Positions 7,966 through 16,409 of a DNA stretch of 64,000 nt are shown piece after piece. The stretch is from Gemmatirosa kalamazoonensis (GTDB lineage Bacteria; Gemmatimonadota; Gemmatimonadetes; Gemmatimonadales; Gemmatimonadaceae): contig NZ_CP007128.1 of NCBI RefSeq assembly GCF_000522985.1, positions 5,130,220 to 5,194,219 on the forward strand. The letters are read 5' to 3'. Under the pieces are notes generated by a model. That model was not told where the DNA came from and ran no database searches. It saw only the letters and a list, made by a program, of their open reading frames with translations. The number at the start of each line of letters is the position of its first letter. Within the stretch, counting starts at the first letter, position 1. The translations under genes were made by a program, and so were the position numbers.

Positions 7966-8970
7966 TCAGACGTGGCGCGGCGCCGTCGTCGCGCGCCACT
8001 CCAGCGCCCACCGACGCGACGCGCCGGGCCGGAGCCACGCCGCGCCCTGCCACGCACCGAGCGCCTCGTCGAGCTGGTCGGGCGCGCCGATGCACGGCTC
8101 GAACGCGAGGTTCATGTACGGCGTGCCGCCGTCGAACGGTGTCCAGCCGCCGTGGTTGAGCCACAGACCGAAGTGCGTCACGTGCTTCGGCGACACCGAG
8201 ACCTCGAGGCGCGATCCGTCCTGCTCCACCGCGAGCGACACGAGCGGCACGTGCGTCGGCAGGTCGAGGAACAGCTTGCACGCCCAGCCGCGCGCGCGCC
8301 CGCGCACGTCGCCGGGGCGCGAGAAGTCCACCGACGCGCCGTCGGCCTGCAGCAGCGGCCAGCGGTGCTCGGCGCCCGCGCCGCCGAGATCGATGCCGTG
8401 CTGCGCCCACACGCGCACGCGCGCGCCGGCGGGGAGATCCAGCCGTGTGTCCGCGGTGAGCGGCAGCAGCGGGTGGGACGACCAGAGGAATGGAAGCGGC
8501 GTGCCGCCGCGGTTGTTGATCGCGTAATCCATCAGCACCTCGCCGTCCTCGTCCACGCGCACGGTACGCGTGAAGTCGTACGGCAGGCGCCGTCCGGTCC
8601 AGTGCGTGATCGCCGCGATGCCGGTCACGTCGTCGTCGAAGACCTCGCTGCGCGCGTGCTGCGACCACAGCTCGCCGTGATCTGGGAGCGCGACGCCGCC
8701 GTGGCCCGGCACGTCGCGCGGCAGGCGGCACGCGCCGACGGTCGGCACGCACTCGTCGTAGCCGCCCGTGTCCGCGGTGCGCACGTACGACGCGTCGTCG
8801 TCCGCCGCGACCGCCGGTCCGACGGGGAGGCGCGGCAGCACGCCGCTCGTCCACAGCCACTCGCGCCCGCCGAGCAGCAGCGAGGTGATCTTCCCGCCCA
8901 GCGCGGGGTCGATGACGACGCGCGAGCCTCCCCCGTCGAGGCGCACGATACCGGCGATCGGCGTCTTCAT
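7966..8970 (-). CDS. Aldose 1-epimerase/mutarotase-superfamily protein
   Basis: 334 aa with the galactose-mutarotase beta-sandwich pattern: GSRVVIDPALGGKITSLLLG at the N-terminus, DECVPTVGACRLP, then HGELWSQ with the conserved His, and a late FEPCIGAPD. It probably acts on a sugar or sugar phosphate, but the substrate is not readable. It starts 9 bp after ispH on the same strand, so the two are co-transcribed; there is no obvious pathway link. The classical GalM signature is only loosely matched, so it may be one of the epimerase-like proteins of unknown specificity. Confidence 0.78.
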   Translation of the reverse strand: MKTPIAGIVRLDGGGSRVVIDPALGGKITSLLLGGREWLWTSGVLPRLPVGPAVAADDDASYVRTADTGGYDECVPTVGACRLPRDVPGHGGVALPDHGELWSQHARSEVFDDDVTGIAAITHWTGRRLPYDFTRTVRVDEDGEVLMDYAINNRGGTPLPFLWSSHPLLPLTADTRLDLPAGARVRVWAQHGIDLGGAGAEHRWPLLQADGASVDFSRPGDVRGRARGWACKLFLDLPTHVPLVSLAVEQDGSRLEVSVSPKHVTHFGLWLNHGGWTPFDGGTPYMNLAFEPCIGAPDQLDEALGAWQGAAWLRPGASRRWALEWRATTAPRHV

Positions 8971-8979
8971 GGCGGATGC

Positions 8980-10188
8980 CTAACGTTCCGTGGGCTCGAG
9001 CGCGGAGACGCCGCGCGTGGCGAACACCCGCGCCACCGTCTCGCCGATCTTGTTGTTCGGCGTGCTGGCGCCGGCGGTGAGTCCGACGCGCACCGGGCCC
9101 TCGGGGAGCCAGCCGTCGGCCTCGCGCTCCTCGGTCACCTTGCCGACCGGGCGGTAGCGCACCGTGCCACGCTCGACGTCGATCGCCGCGGGATCCTCGA
9201 CGTGATACGTGGGCACGTGCTCCGCGCACAGGGCGGCGAGCGACATCGTGTTGCTCGAGTTGTAGCCGCCGACGACGAGCATCACGTCGAGCGGCTCCGC
9301 GAGCAGCGCCTTCACCGCGTCCTGACGGTCCTGCGTCGCGGAGCAGATCGTGTCGAACGAGCGGAAGTTCGCCGCGCGGTACTCGGCGCCGTGCGCGCGC
9401 TCCATCGCGGCACCGACCTCCGCGGCGATGTCGAGCGACTCGCGCGCGAGCATCGTCGTCTGGTTCGCGACACCGACGCGCGCGAGATGCACGTCGGGAT
9501 CGAACCCGTCCGACGACGTCGCGGCGAAGCGCGCGACGAACGCGTCGCGATCCCCCCGCCCCTCGATGTAGTCGCACACCATGCGGGCTTCCGCCATGTC
9601 GCGCACGACGAGGTACGCGCCGCCCGGGTACTTCAGCGCCTGCGACGCGGTGGCGCGCGTCTCCTCGTGGTAATGCTTGCCGTGGATGAGCGAGGTGAAG
9701 CCGTCGCGCGCGTACGACTCGACGCGCTTCCACACGTTGAGCACCGAGCCGCACGTGGTGTCCACGAGCACGCAGCCGATGGCCCGCAGGCGCTCGAAGT
9801 CGCCGATCGTGACGCCGAACGCGGGGATGATCACCACGTCGTCGGGCGAGATGCGCGTGTAGTCGAAGCCCGCGCCCTCGGCCACGAGGATGTCCACGCC
9901 CATCTGCCGCAGCTTGTCGTTCACGTGCGGGTTGTGGATGATCTCGCCCAGCAGCACCACGCGACGGTCGGGGAACTTGCGCCGCGTCTGGTACGCGTAG
10001 TCCACCGCGCGCTCCACGCCGTAGCAGAACCCGAACTCGTGGGCGAGGCGCACGGTGACGCCGCCCGCGGCAAGCGTGTAGTCGTGCTCTCGGAGCAGGT
10101 CGACCAGGCGGCCGCTGTAGTCGGCGGAGAGAAGGGCCTCCACCTCGGTCTTGAGCCCGAAGCCCTTGCGGAAGTACGTCGATTCCAT
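8980..10188 (-). CDS. ispH: 4-hydroxy-3-methylbut-2-enyl diphosphate reductase
   Basis: 402 aa. It catalyses the last step of the MEP isoprenoid pathway, reducing HMBPP to IPP and DMAPP with a [4Fe-4S] cluster. The three cluster cysteines are recognisable at FGFCYGVERA (Cys55), LVDTTCGSVLNVW and FDTICSATQDRQ. Family residues NPHVNDKL, HGKHYHEE and GGYNSSNT are present. At 402 aa it is the long form seen in cyanobacteria and plants rather than the roughly 310-aa enterobacterial form. Its TAG stop lies inside a CGTTAGGC octamer. Upstream by 41 bp is a thioesterase; downstream by 9 bp is the mutarotase-like gene. Confidence 0.95.
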   Translation of the reverse strand: MESTYFRKGFGLKTEVEALLSADYSGRLVDLLREHDYTLAAGGVTVRLAHEFGFCYGVERAVDYAYQTRRKFPDRRVVLLGEIIHNPHVNDKLRQMGVDILVAEGAGFDYTRISPDDVVIIPAFGVTIGDFERLRAIGCVLVDTTCGSVLNVWKRVESYARDGFTSLIHGKHYHEETRATASQALKYPGGAYLVVRDMAEARMVCDYIEGRGDRDAFVARFAATSSDGFDPDVHLARVGVANQTTMLARESLDIAAEVGAAMERAHGAEYRAANFRSFDTICSATQDRQDAVKALLAEPLDVMLVVGGYNSSNTMSLAALCAEHVPTYHVEDPAAIDVERGTVRYRPVGKVTEEREADGWLPEGPVRVGLTAGASTPNNKIGETVARVFATRGVSALEPTER

Positions 10189-10229
10189 GAACGGAATCTA
10201 ACCGCCCAGGGCGACCCGGGCCCCGCCCG

Positions 10230-10682
10230 TCAGCCCTGGAACGGCGCGAGCGCCCGGGTGACCTCGGCCGGCACCTCGACGGCCGTCATCCCCGCCGCCT
10301 CCACGGCGACGAGCACGAGGTGCCCCGCCGCGTGCAGCCGCTCGCCGGCGTCGTCGAACACCGCCACGTGCAGGGTGAGCGACGTGCGGCCCACGCGCCC
10401 GATCCACGCCCGCAGCCGCAGCAGGTCGTCGAAGTGCGCCGGCGCGTGGTACTCGAGATGGAGCACGCGCCGCACGAGCCAGATGCCGTGCCGGTCGAGC
10501 ATCGCGGGGTGTGCCAGCCCCGCGGCGCGGAACAGCTCCGCCTCCACGACGTCGAGGAGGCGCGTGTAGGCGCTGTAGCGCACGATCGCCACGAGGTCCA
10601 CGTCCTCCCAGCGTACGCGCTCGGCGAACTCGAACGCGTGCGCGGGGACGGCGGAGGCGGGCGCGGTGGTGGACGAGGTCAT
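10230..10682 (-). CDS. Acyl-CoA thioesterase, 4HBT hotdog family
   Basis: 150 aa from the ATG at 10682 (MTSSTTAPASAVP). The open frame runs far upstream, but that part is the antisense of the CGNR gene. Hotdog-fold features: RVRWEDVDLVAIVRYSAYTR, where the Asp is the usual catalytic residue of YbgC/FadM-type enzymes, then LEYHAPAHFDDLL and RTSLTLHVAVFD. It would hydrolyse short acyl-CoA or acyl-ACP thioesters in the cytoplasm. It lies 41 bp upstream of ispH in the same direction. Confidence 0.85.
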   Translation of the reverse strand: MTSSTTAPASAVPAHAFEFAERVRWEDVDLVAIVRYSAYTRLLDVVEAELFRAAGLAHPAMLDRHGIWLVRRVLHLEYHAPAHFDDLLRLRAWIGRVGRTSLTLHVAVFDDAGERLHAAGHLVLVAVEAAGMTAVEVPAEVTRALAPFQG

Positions 10683-10757
10683 GGCCCGGAAGATAACCGC
10701 CGGCCATGCCGCTCCCGGCGCCTTGCCGAGCACCGGGTCGGGCTCCATGCTACGCCC

Positions 10758-11504
10758 ATGCTCCAGCCGAGCAGCCTCGCCCCAGTCGCATCCGTGACGT
10801 CGCCGCTCGCGCCGCCGTCGGTGACGTCTCCGTCGCGCACCGCCGGCGTCGACCTCGACGCGCCGACGTTCGTGTTCCTCGGCGATCGCCTCTGGCTCGA
10901 CTTCGTGAACACCGACGACGCGCGTCGTGCCGACGCGTCGTCGGCCGCGCGACGCGCCGACGCGCTGCGCGACTTCGACGTGTTCATCGACTGGCTGCAG
11001 TCGGCGTCGGTGCTCGACACGGAGCGCGCGACGGGCATTCGTCGGCGCGCGTTCCAGCAGCCCGCGGGCGCCGCTGCGGCGCTCGTCGACGCGCGACGCG
11101 TGCGCGCGGCGCTGCGCGCGCTGGCCGAGCGCGGGCTGCAATCGGCGAAGACGCGTGCCGACGCGCTCGCGGAGATCAATCGCATCCTCGGTCGCAGCGC
11201 GGGCACGCGACGCGTGGAGCAGCGCACGGACGGCACCTACGCGCGCACGTTCGTGAGCGTCGGCGACGCGTTCGCTGGGCTCATGCTGCCGGTGGTGGAC
11301 TCCGCCGCCGACTCGCTCATCGCGGGCGAGCTGGCGCGCGTGCGCCGCTGCTCCGACCCGCGCTGCCCGCACGTGTTCATCGACACGACGAAGAACGGCC
11401 GCCGTCGGTGGTGCGACATGGCGACGTGCGGCAACCGCGCGAAGGCGGCGCGCCATCGGCGCCGCGCGCGCGACGGCTCGAGCGGCCTAACGATCGGGCC
11501 CTGA
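10758..11504 (+). CDS. ABATE/CGNR zinc-finger transcription regulator
   Basis: 248 aa from the ATG at 10758 (MLQPSSLAPV). An N-terminal ABATE domain (FLGDRLWLDFVNTD) binds an unknown ligand in related proteins. The C-terminus holds the CGNR finger: CSDPRCPHVFID, then RRRWCDMATCGNRAKAARHR, with four cysteines and the name-giving Cys-Gly-Asn-Arg. Such proteins are thought to be stress-linked transcription regulators. The gene is divergent from the thioesterase, with 75 bp between the starts. A GNAT acetyltransferase follows 10 bp later and is probably in the same operon. Confidence 0.88.
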   Translation: MLQPSSLAPVASVTSPLAPPSVTSPSRTAGVDLDAPTFVFLGDRLWLDFVNTDDARRADASSAARRADALRDFDVFIDWLQSASVLDTERATGIRRRAFQQPAGAAAALVDARRVRAALRALAERGLQSAKTRADALAEINRILGRSAGTRRVEQRTDGTYARTFVSVGDAFAGLMLPVVDSAADSLIAGELARVRRCSDPRCPHVFIDTTKNGRRRWCDMATCGNRAKAARHRRRARDGSSGLTIGP

Positions 11505-11514
11505 GCGTGTCGGC

Positions 11515-12060
11515 ATGAGCGCGGGCGCGCCGCGCGAGGTGGTGCGCACCTACCTCGAGATGCGCGACCCGGCCGCGCACCGCGACGAGGCGTGGACGGC
11601 CATCGACGTGCGCCTCGCGCGCCTCGACCCGTGCCCGCCCGACACGTACCGCGCGCTCTACGGCATGGTGGGCGCGCGCTGGGCGTGGCGCGACCGCGAC
11701 GCGTGGAGCGACGCGCGGCTCGCCGAGTACCTCGCGCGTCCGGACGTCGCGGTGTGGGCGGTCGTGGACGCCGGGGGGGCGCCGGGCGGCTACTTCGAGC
11801 TCGCGCGCCACGACGACGGCTCGGTGGAGATTGCGTACTTCGGTCTCGCCGAGCGGTTGTTCGGGCGACGGCTCGGCGCGCAGCTCCTCTCCGCCGCCGT
11901 GCGCGAGGCGTGGGCGATGGGCGCCGCGCGCGTGTGGCTGCACACCTGCACGCTCGACTCGCCCGCCGCGCTGCCGAACTACCTCGCGCGCGGGTTCACG
12001 CCGTTCCGTACCGAGACCTACGCCGCGACCGCGCCCGCGGCGGCGTCCCTGGCGCCGTGA
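11515..12060 (+). CDS. GNAT family N-acetyltransferase
   Basis: 181 aa. The GNAT core is visible in VAVWAVVDAGGAPGGYFEL, EIAYFGLAERLFGRRLGAQL (acetyl-CoA loop) and RVWLHTCTLDSPAALPNYLA, followed by RGFTPFRTETY. The substrate is unknown. The gene sits 10 bp after the CGNR regulator on the same strand, with a short gap to the PLD gene. Confidence 0.88.
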   Translation: MSAGAPREVVRTYLEMRDPAAHRDEAWTAIDVRLARLDPCPPDTYRALYGMVGARWAWRDRDAWSDARLAEYLARPDVAVWAVVDAGGAPGGYFELARHDDGSVEIAYFGLAERLFGRRLGAQLLSAAVREAWAMGAARVWLHTCTLDSPAALPNYLARGFTPFRTETYAATAPAAASLAP

Positions 12061-12108
12061 GCGCACGGCACGCTCGGCAATTGCACGACTCCTGCACAAT
12101 GCGCTGGC

Positions 12109-13425
12109 ATGTCCTACGTCCTGATCGGCGCGCTCGGCGTGCTGGTGTTCGTCGTGCTCGTCTTCGCCCTCATCGGTGTGCTGTACGTCACACGCGGCAC
12201 GCCGGTGCGGCGCGTGCGCGCGCCGGGCGACGACGACGGACCGCCGGGTGCCCGTGAGGGGCGCTTCCCCGCGACCGTGGAGCTGCTCACGAAGACCGAG
12301 CTGCATCCCGGACACGCGGTCGAGATCATGACGTGCGGCGACGAGCTCTATCCGCGGCTCTGGGACGATCTGCGCAACGCGCGCCACTCCATCACGCTGC
12401 AGCTCTACTACTGCAACCCCGGCCGCATGGCCGACGAGTTCGCGGAGATCATCCTCGAGCGCGTGAACGCCGGGGTGCGGGTGCTGTTCCTGCGCGACGC
12501 GTTCGGCAGCGCGCCGCTGCCGGACGAGTACATCGAACGGCTGGAGAAGGGCGGCGTGAAGGTCGCCGTGTTCCGGCCGACGCGCTGGTGGGAGCTGCAC
12601 AAGGTGCAGCACCGCTCCCACATCCGCGTCGTCGTCGTCGATGGGCGCATCGGCTACACCGGCGGCTTCGGTCTCGACGACAAGTGGTACGGCGACGGGC
12701 GGCACGTGGGACAGTGGCGCGATTCCACCGCGCGATTCACTGGCCCCGCCGTGCAGCAGCTGCAGGCGACGTTCGCCTCGGGATGGGCGGAGGCGACGGG
12801 CGTGCTGCTCACGGGCGACCACTTCTTCCACATCGCGGAGGACGGCGAGCCGGCGCCGACGCGCGAGGGCGACGACGTCTGCGCGGGGCTGCTGCACTGC
12901 TCGCCCACGCTCGGCAGCACACCGGCGGAGCGGTTCATGGCGCTCTCCATCGCCGGGGCGCGCGAGCGGCTCTGGATCTCCAACTCGTACTTCGTTCCCG
13001 ACGAGCACTTCTGCGACCTGCTCGCGATCGCGGTGAAGCGCGGCGTCGACGTGCGCATCCTCACGCCCGACCGCCACAGCGACGTGCGCACGACGTACTT
13101 CGCCGGCCGCCACCGCTACCCGCGACTGCTCGGCGCGGGCGTCCGCATCTTCGAGTACTCGGCGGCGATGATGCACGCCAAGACGCTCGTCGCCGACGGC
13201 GTGTGGGCGGCGGTCGGATCGAACAACTTCGACAACCGCTCGATGGCGTTCAACGACGAGAGCGTGCTGATGGCGTACGACGAGCGCGTCGCGTCGCGCC
13301 TCGAGTCGGTGTTCCGTGAGGACCTGAAGTTCGCCGACGAGATCACGCTCGACCTGTTCCGGCGGCGGCCGTGGTTCGACCGCGTCCTCGAGCGCGGCGC
13401 CACGGCGCTGTCCCGAATCCTCTAG
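12109..13425 (+). CDS. Phospholipase D-like protein (cardiolipin synthase type)
   Basis: 438 aa. An N-terminal membrane helix (residues 4-26) is followed by two PLD domains. The second active-site motif is canonical (MHAKTLVADG, with GSNNFDNRS). The first reads HRSHIRVVVVDGRIGYTGG: the invariant Lys of HxKxxxxD is an Arg. Cardiolipin synthases of this type join two phosphatidylglycerols, or transfer phosphatidyl groups, at the inner membrane. The substitution in one half-site could alter activity. Confidence is high for the family and moderate for the substrate. It is convergent with the DEAH helicase gene. Confidence 0.85.
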   Translation: MSYVLIGALGVLVFVVLVFALIGVLYVTRGTPVRRVRAPGDDDGPPGAREGRFPATVELLTKTELHPGHAVEIMTCGDELYPRLWDDLRNARHSITLQLYYCNPGRMADEFAEIILERVNAGVRVLFLRDAFGSAPLPDEYIERLEKGGVKVAVFRPTRWWELHKVQHRSHIRVVVVDGRIGYTGGFGLDDKWYGDGRHVGQWRDSTARFTGPAVQQLQATFASGWAEATGVLLTGDHFFHIAEDGEPAPTREGDDVCAGLLHCSPTLGSTPAERFMALSIAGARERLWISNSYFVPDEHFCDLLAIAVKRGVDVRILTPDRHSDVRTTYFAGRHRYPRLLGAGVRIFEYSAAMMHAKTLVADGVWAAVGSNNFDNRSMAFNDESVLMAYDERVASRLESVFREDLKFADEITLDLFRRRPWFDRVLERGATALSRIL

Positions 13426-13436
13426 CGGCGAAGCGC

Positions 13437-16202
13437 CTAACGACGACGGCGTCGCTGGAACTTGCGGTTCCCGCCCGGCGGCCCGCCGCGCGGGCCGTGA
13501 CGCGCGCCTTCCCGTGGCCCGTGGCGGCCGACGACGTGACGCTCCGACCGCTCGCGCTCGCGGCGCGGCCGCTCGTCGTAGTCTTCGTCCGGTGACCACG
13601 GCCGGTCGAGGATCTCCTGCAGCTCGTCGAGCGTGTCCGCGCGCACCGCGCCGCGCTGCCCGCGCGTGACGACGAAGCGCACCGGGCGATCGAGCGCGGG
13701 GATCTCCGCCTCCACGATCGTGCGCGCGAGCTTCTCGGGGAGCCGCAGCCGCGCCACGCCGATCAGTCGGGACTCGGGAGACTCGGGAGACTCGGGACTC
13801 GGGACTCGGGACTCGGGACTCGGAGCTGCGGGCTCCCGAGTCCCGAGTCCCGAGTCCCGAGTCCCGACTTCCTCCACGTCGTAGTGGATCTCCACCGGCT
13901 TGCCGCGGATCTCCACGTAGTCGGGGAGCGCGAGCAGGCGCGTGCGCTCCTCCTCCGGCACCATCGCGTCGAGGTCCAGCCGCAGCGGCGCCGCGCGGAA
14001 GTCGTGCAGCGAGCCCACGCCCGAGAGCTGCGCCTCGTACAGGTCCGCCAGCTCGCGCATCCCGAGCCGCGGCGTGCGGCCGCCCGAGCGTCGCCACACC
14101 TCGCGCACCGCCTCGATCGCGTCGCGGTTGCGCTTCACCGCGACGTGCCGCGCCTCGCCGCGGGCGAGCGCCTCGGCGAGCACGCGCCGCGCCTGCGCCG
14201 CGAGCTCCGGCGGGAACGCCTCCACGTCCTCCAGCTCGTGCTCCAGCTCGAAGCCGTAGTACTCCACGCGTCGCTGCAGCACGAGCGGGTTGTGCTTGCG
14301 CCGCGGCTCGTACGTCAGCTCCGCCTCGCCGCGCGTCGCGTACTTGCGCACGAGATCGATCGGGATCTGCGTCCCCTCGATCGACGCGCGCGGCACCCCG
14401 AAACGGTCGGCGAAGTATCGCAGCGTCCCCGCGATCGGGCCCCAGCTGCCGCACACGCTCGTCTTCGACACGCGCGCTTCCTCGCCCCACGCCGTCTCCT
14501 CGTCGATCACGAGGTCGAAGGGCATGAAGCGCGCGAGCAGGTCGGCGAAGCGACGATGCACGCGCTCACCGGCCCACGGCATGTGGTCGGGCAGCGGCAC
14601 GCCTAACGAGCGATACACGCTCGCCATCGCCAGCGCGGCATCCTCCACCGCCTTCACCAGCACGCCGCGCCGCTCCGCCCAGTGCGTGATGCGCTCGGCG
14701 TCGAACAGGTGCCGCGGCAGGCCGTACACCTCGCCCATGTACCCCGCCTCGCGCCACGCCTCGGCGTACAGGTTGTACGCCGTGAGGTGATCGCTCCCCG
14801 GCACGAGCACGCCGTCCAGGTCGCGCTCCTCGCGCGTCATGCGATGCAGCGACTCCACCGCGCTCATCACGGCGAGGAACGGCACGAGGTCGTCGTCGCC
14901 GTTCACGAGCAGCTCCGCCCACGCGCGCTCCACCGGCAGCGCCTCGACCGACTTGCCGTACGGCGTGAGGCGGCCGTTCTCGTCGATCACGCCGCGTCGC
15001 TGCAGGTGCGTGAACGCGCGACGGTACGCCACGCGATCCAGCTTCACCGGTAGATCCAGCTCGTCGGCGCGCACGCCGAGGTCCGCGCAGGTGAGCGCCA
15101 CGCGCTCCGAGTCCCCCGCGAGCTGGAACTCCGGCTCGGTCGGCCGCAGCGCGTAGAAGTCGATGTCGCGGTCGCTGAGGATGTAGACGCGTCCCCCTTC
15201 CACGCGTCCGTGCACGCGCCCGCCCATCTGCAGGATCTCGTTCGCGCCGAGGTGCAGCCGCGTGAGCACGTTGCGTCCGCGCTCGACGACGTTCGTGAAG
15301 CGCGTGTCGTCGATCACCACCGTGTCGAGCCCGCGCACGTTCAGCGCGCTCTGGCCGGCCGCGGTCATGGCGAGGAAGAACGGCTTCGGCTCCTCGCCCT
15401 CGAGGAACGGCCTGATGACGCGGATCGGCTCCCCGCCGTGATAATACGCGGCGTTCACGCGCGGGTAGCGCTCCTGCACGCTCGCCGCGGCCTCCTCCAC
15501 GCCGGCGCGCGTCGGCAGGAACAAACCCACGCCGCGCTTCTGCTTCACCACGCCCTGCAGGAAGCGGTCGTCGAGGAACTCGATCGGCGCCTTGCGGATC
15601 ACCTGCACCTTCGCCGCCTTCTTCGGGTCGTACGAGTAGACCTCGAGAACGTCGGCGGAGTCGAGGTACGCGCGGTAGAAGCTCGGATCGACCGTCGCGG
15701 AGAGCCAGATGAAGCGGCATCCGACGCGCTTGCCTAACGCGAGGCACAGCTCCAGCTCCGCCGACGTCTGGTGGATCTCGTCGACGACGAGCGTGTCGCT
15801 CGGCAGGATGTCGCCGTCCTGGAACCAGCGGCGCGCGATGCCGGTGGTGACGACGACGACGTTCCACGTCGGCGTCTCCGGCGTCGCCTCGCGCTCGCGG
15901 TTCACGACGCCGACGCGCAGCGGCAGCCCCACGATCTCCTCGGCGATCGGCCGGATCGCGAGCGTCTTGCCCGTGCCCGTGCCGGCGACGATCCCGAACC
16001 CCTTGCCCGACCGTGCGAGCTCGCGCACCCGCGCGCCGTGCGTGCGCTCGAGGTACGTCTCGAGGTGCAGCCCGACCGCGATCTCGATCGTCTCGCACGC
16101 CGCGCGCGTCGGCGCGATCACGATCACGCGCCCGGTCGGCGGCTCGGCGGCGACGAACGCCTCGTGGTCGGGCGGGAGGTAGCGGTCGGTTGGCTGGCGC
16201 AT
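13437..16202 (-). CDS. DEAH-box ATP-dependent helicase, HrpA/HrpB-like
   Basis: 921 aa from the ATG at 16202 (MRQPTDRYLPPD). The open frame extends to 16382, but only because a 7-bp tandem repeat upstream happens to lack stops. Motif I is AGTGTGKT (about 73-80), motif II DEIH (141-144), motif III LSAT, and motif VI is represented by LQMGGRVHGR. A winged-helix and ratchet-like region follows. The C-terminus is very basic (RKFQRRRRR). A 9-bp GACTCGGGA repeat hairpin at 13768-13867 inserts about 35 aa of Ser/Pro/Glu-rich text between domains. The TAG stop lies in a CGTTAGGC octamer. Probably an RNA helicase in ribosome or mRNA metabolism. Confidence 0.88.
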   Translation of the reverse strand: MRQPTDRYLPPDHEAFVAAEPPTGRVIVIAPTRAACETIEIAVGLHLETYLERTHGARVRELARSGKGFGIVAGTGTGKTLAIRPIAEEIVGLPLRVGVVNREREATPETPTWNVVVVTTGIARRWFQDGDILPSDTLVVDEIHQTSAELELCLALGKRVGCRFIWLSATVDPSFYRAYLDSADVLEVYSYDPKKAAKVQVIRKAPIEFLDDRFLQGVVKQKRGVGLFLPTRAGVEEAAASVQERYPRVNAAYYHGGEPIRVIRPFLEGEEPKPFFLAMTAAGQSALNVRGLDTVVIDDTRFTNVVERGRNVLTRLHLGANEILQMGGRVHGRVEGGRVYILSDRDIDFYALRPTEPEFQLAGDSERVALTCADLGVRADELDLPVKLDRVAYRRAFTHLQRRGVIDENGRLTPYGKSVEALPVERAWAELLVNGDDDLVPFLAVMSAVESLHRMTREERDLDGVLVPGSDHLTAYNLYAEAWREAGYMGEVYGLPRHLFDAERITHWAERRGVLVKAVEDAALAMASVYRSLGVPLPDHMPWAGERVHRRFADLLARFMPFDLVIDEETAWGEEARVSKTSVCGSWGPIAGTLRYFADRFGVPRASIEGTQIPIDLVRKYATRGEAELTYEPRRKHNPLVLQRRVEYYGFELEHELEDVEAFPPELAAQARRVLAEALARGEARHVAVKRNRDAIEAVREVWRRSGGRTPRLGMRELADLYEAQLSGVGSLHDFRAAPLRLDLDAMVPEEERTRLLALPDYVEIRGKPVEIHYDVEEVGTRDSGLGTREPAAPSPESRVPSPESPESPESRLIGVARLRLPEKLARTIVEAEIPALDRPVRFVVTRGQRGAVRADTLDELQEILDRPWSPDEDYDERPRRERERSERHVVGRHGPREGARHGPRGGPPGGNRKFQRRRRR
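13768..13867. repeat. GACTCGGGA tandem-repeat hairpin inside helicase gene
   Basis: The first arm (13768-13823) has about six copies of a GACTCGGGA-type unit. The second arm (13832-13867) is the complementary series. Together they form a long stem with a short loop. The unit is 9 bp, so the reading frame is kept and the helicase gains a low-complexity segment of Glu, Ser, Arg, Pro and Gly. The same unit recurs at 20770-20906 and 41508-41530. Confidence 0.85.
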
Positions 16203-16245
16203 GGTGCGCGGAGAATGCACCCGCCGCGCCACGAGTTCTAGCGCA

Positions 16246-16408
16246 GAGCGCAGAGCATAGAGCGCAGAGCGTGGAGCGTGGAGCGTGGAGCGTGGAGCGT
16301 GGAGCGTGGAGCGTGGAGCGTGGAGCGTGGAGCGTGGAGCGTGGAGCGTGGAGCGCAGAGAGACGTCCGGTCTGCGCTCCACGCTCTACGCTCTACGCTC
16401 TGCGCTCA
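16246..16408. repeat. GTGGAGC tandem array with complementary arm
   Basis: About a dozen copies of the 7-bp unit GTGGAGC run from about 16268 to 16353, flanked by GCGCAGA variants. A complementary arm (CTCCACGCTCTACGCTC type) at 16371-16407 ends at the stop of the Asp-rich secreted protein gene. The array fills the space between that gene and the helicase start. It can fold into one long hairpin in DNA or RNA. Related arrays are at 27230-27281 and 44140-44223. Confidence 0.88.
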
Positions 16409-16409
16409 C

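Noticed and set aside
7864-10569. 901-codon plus-strand open frame
   Set aside because: Antisense to ispH, the mutarotase-like gene and part of the thioesterase; Arg/His-rich, no domain. A GC-rich shadow.
11377-14490. 1037-codon minus-strand open frame
   Set aside because: Antisense to the PLD and GNAT genes and out of frame with the helicase; low-complexity Arg/Ala text.
16202-16382. N-terminal extension of the helicase
   Set aside because: Made only of the GTGGAGC array (LHAPRST-like repeats); the ATG at 16202 begins the conserved text.
16246-16408. CRISPR array
   Set aside because: Units are 7 bp with no spacers and no cas genes nearby.
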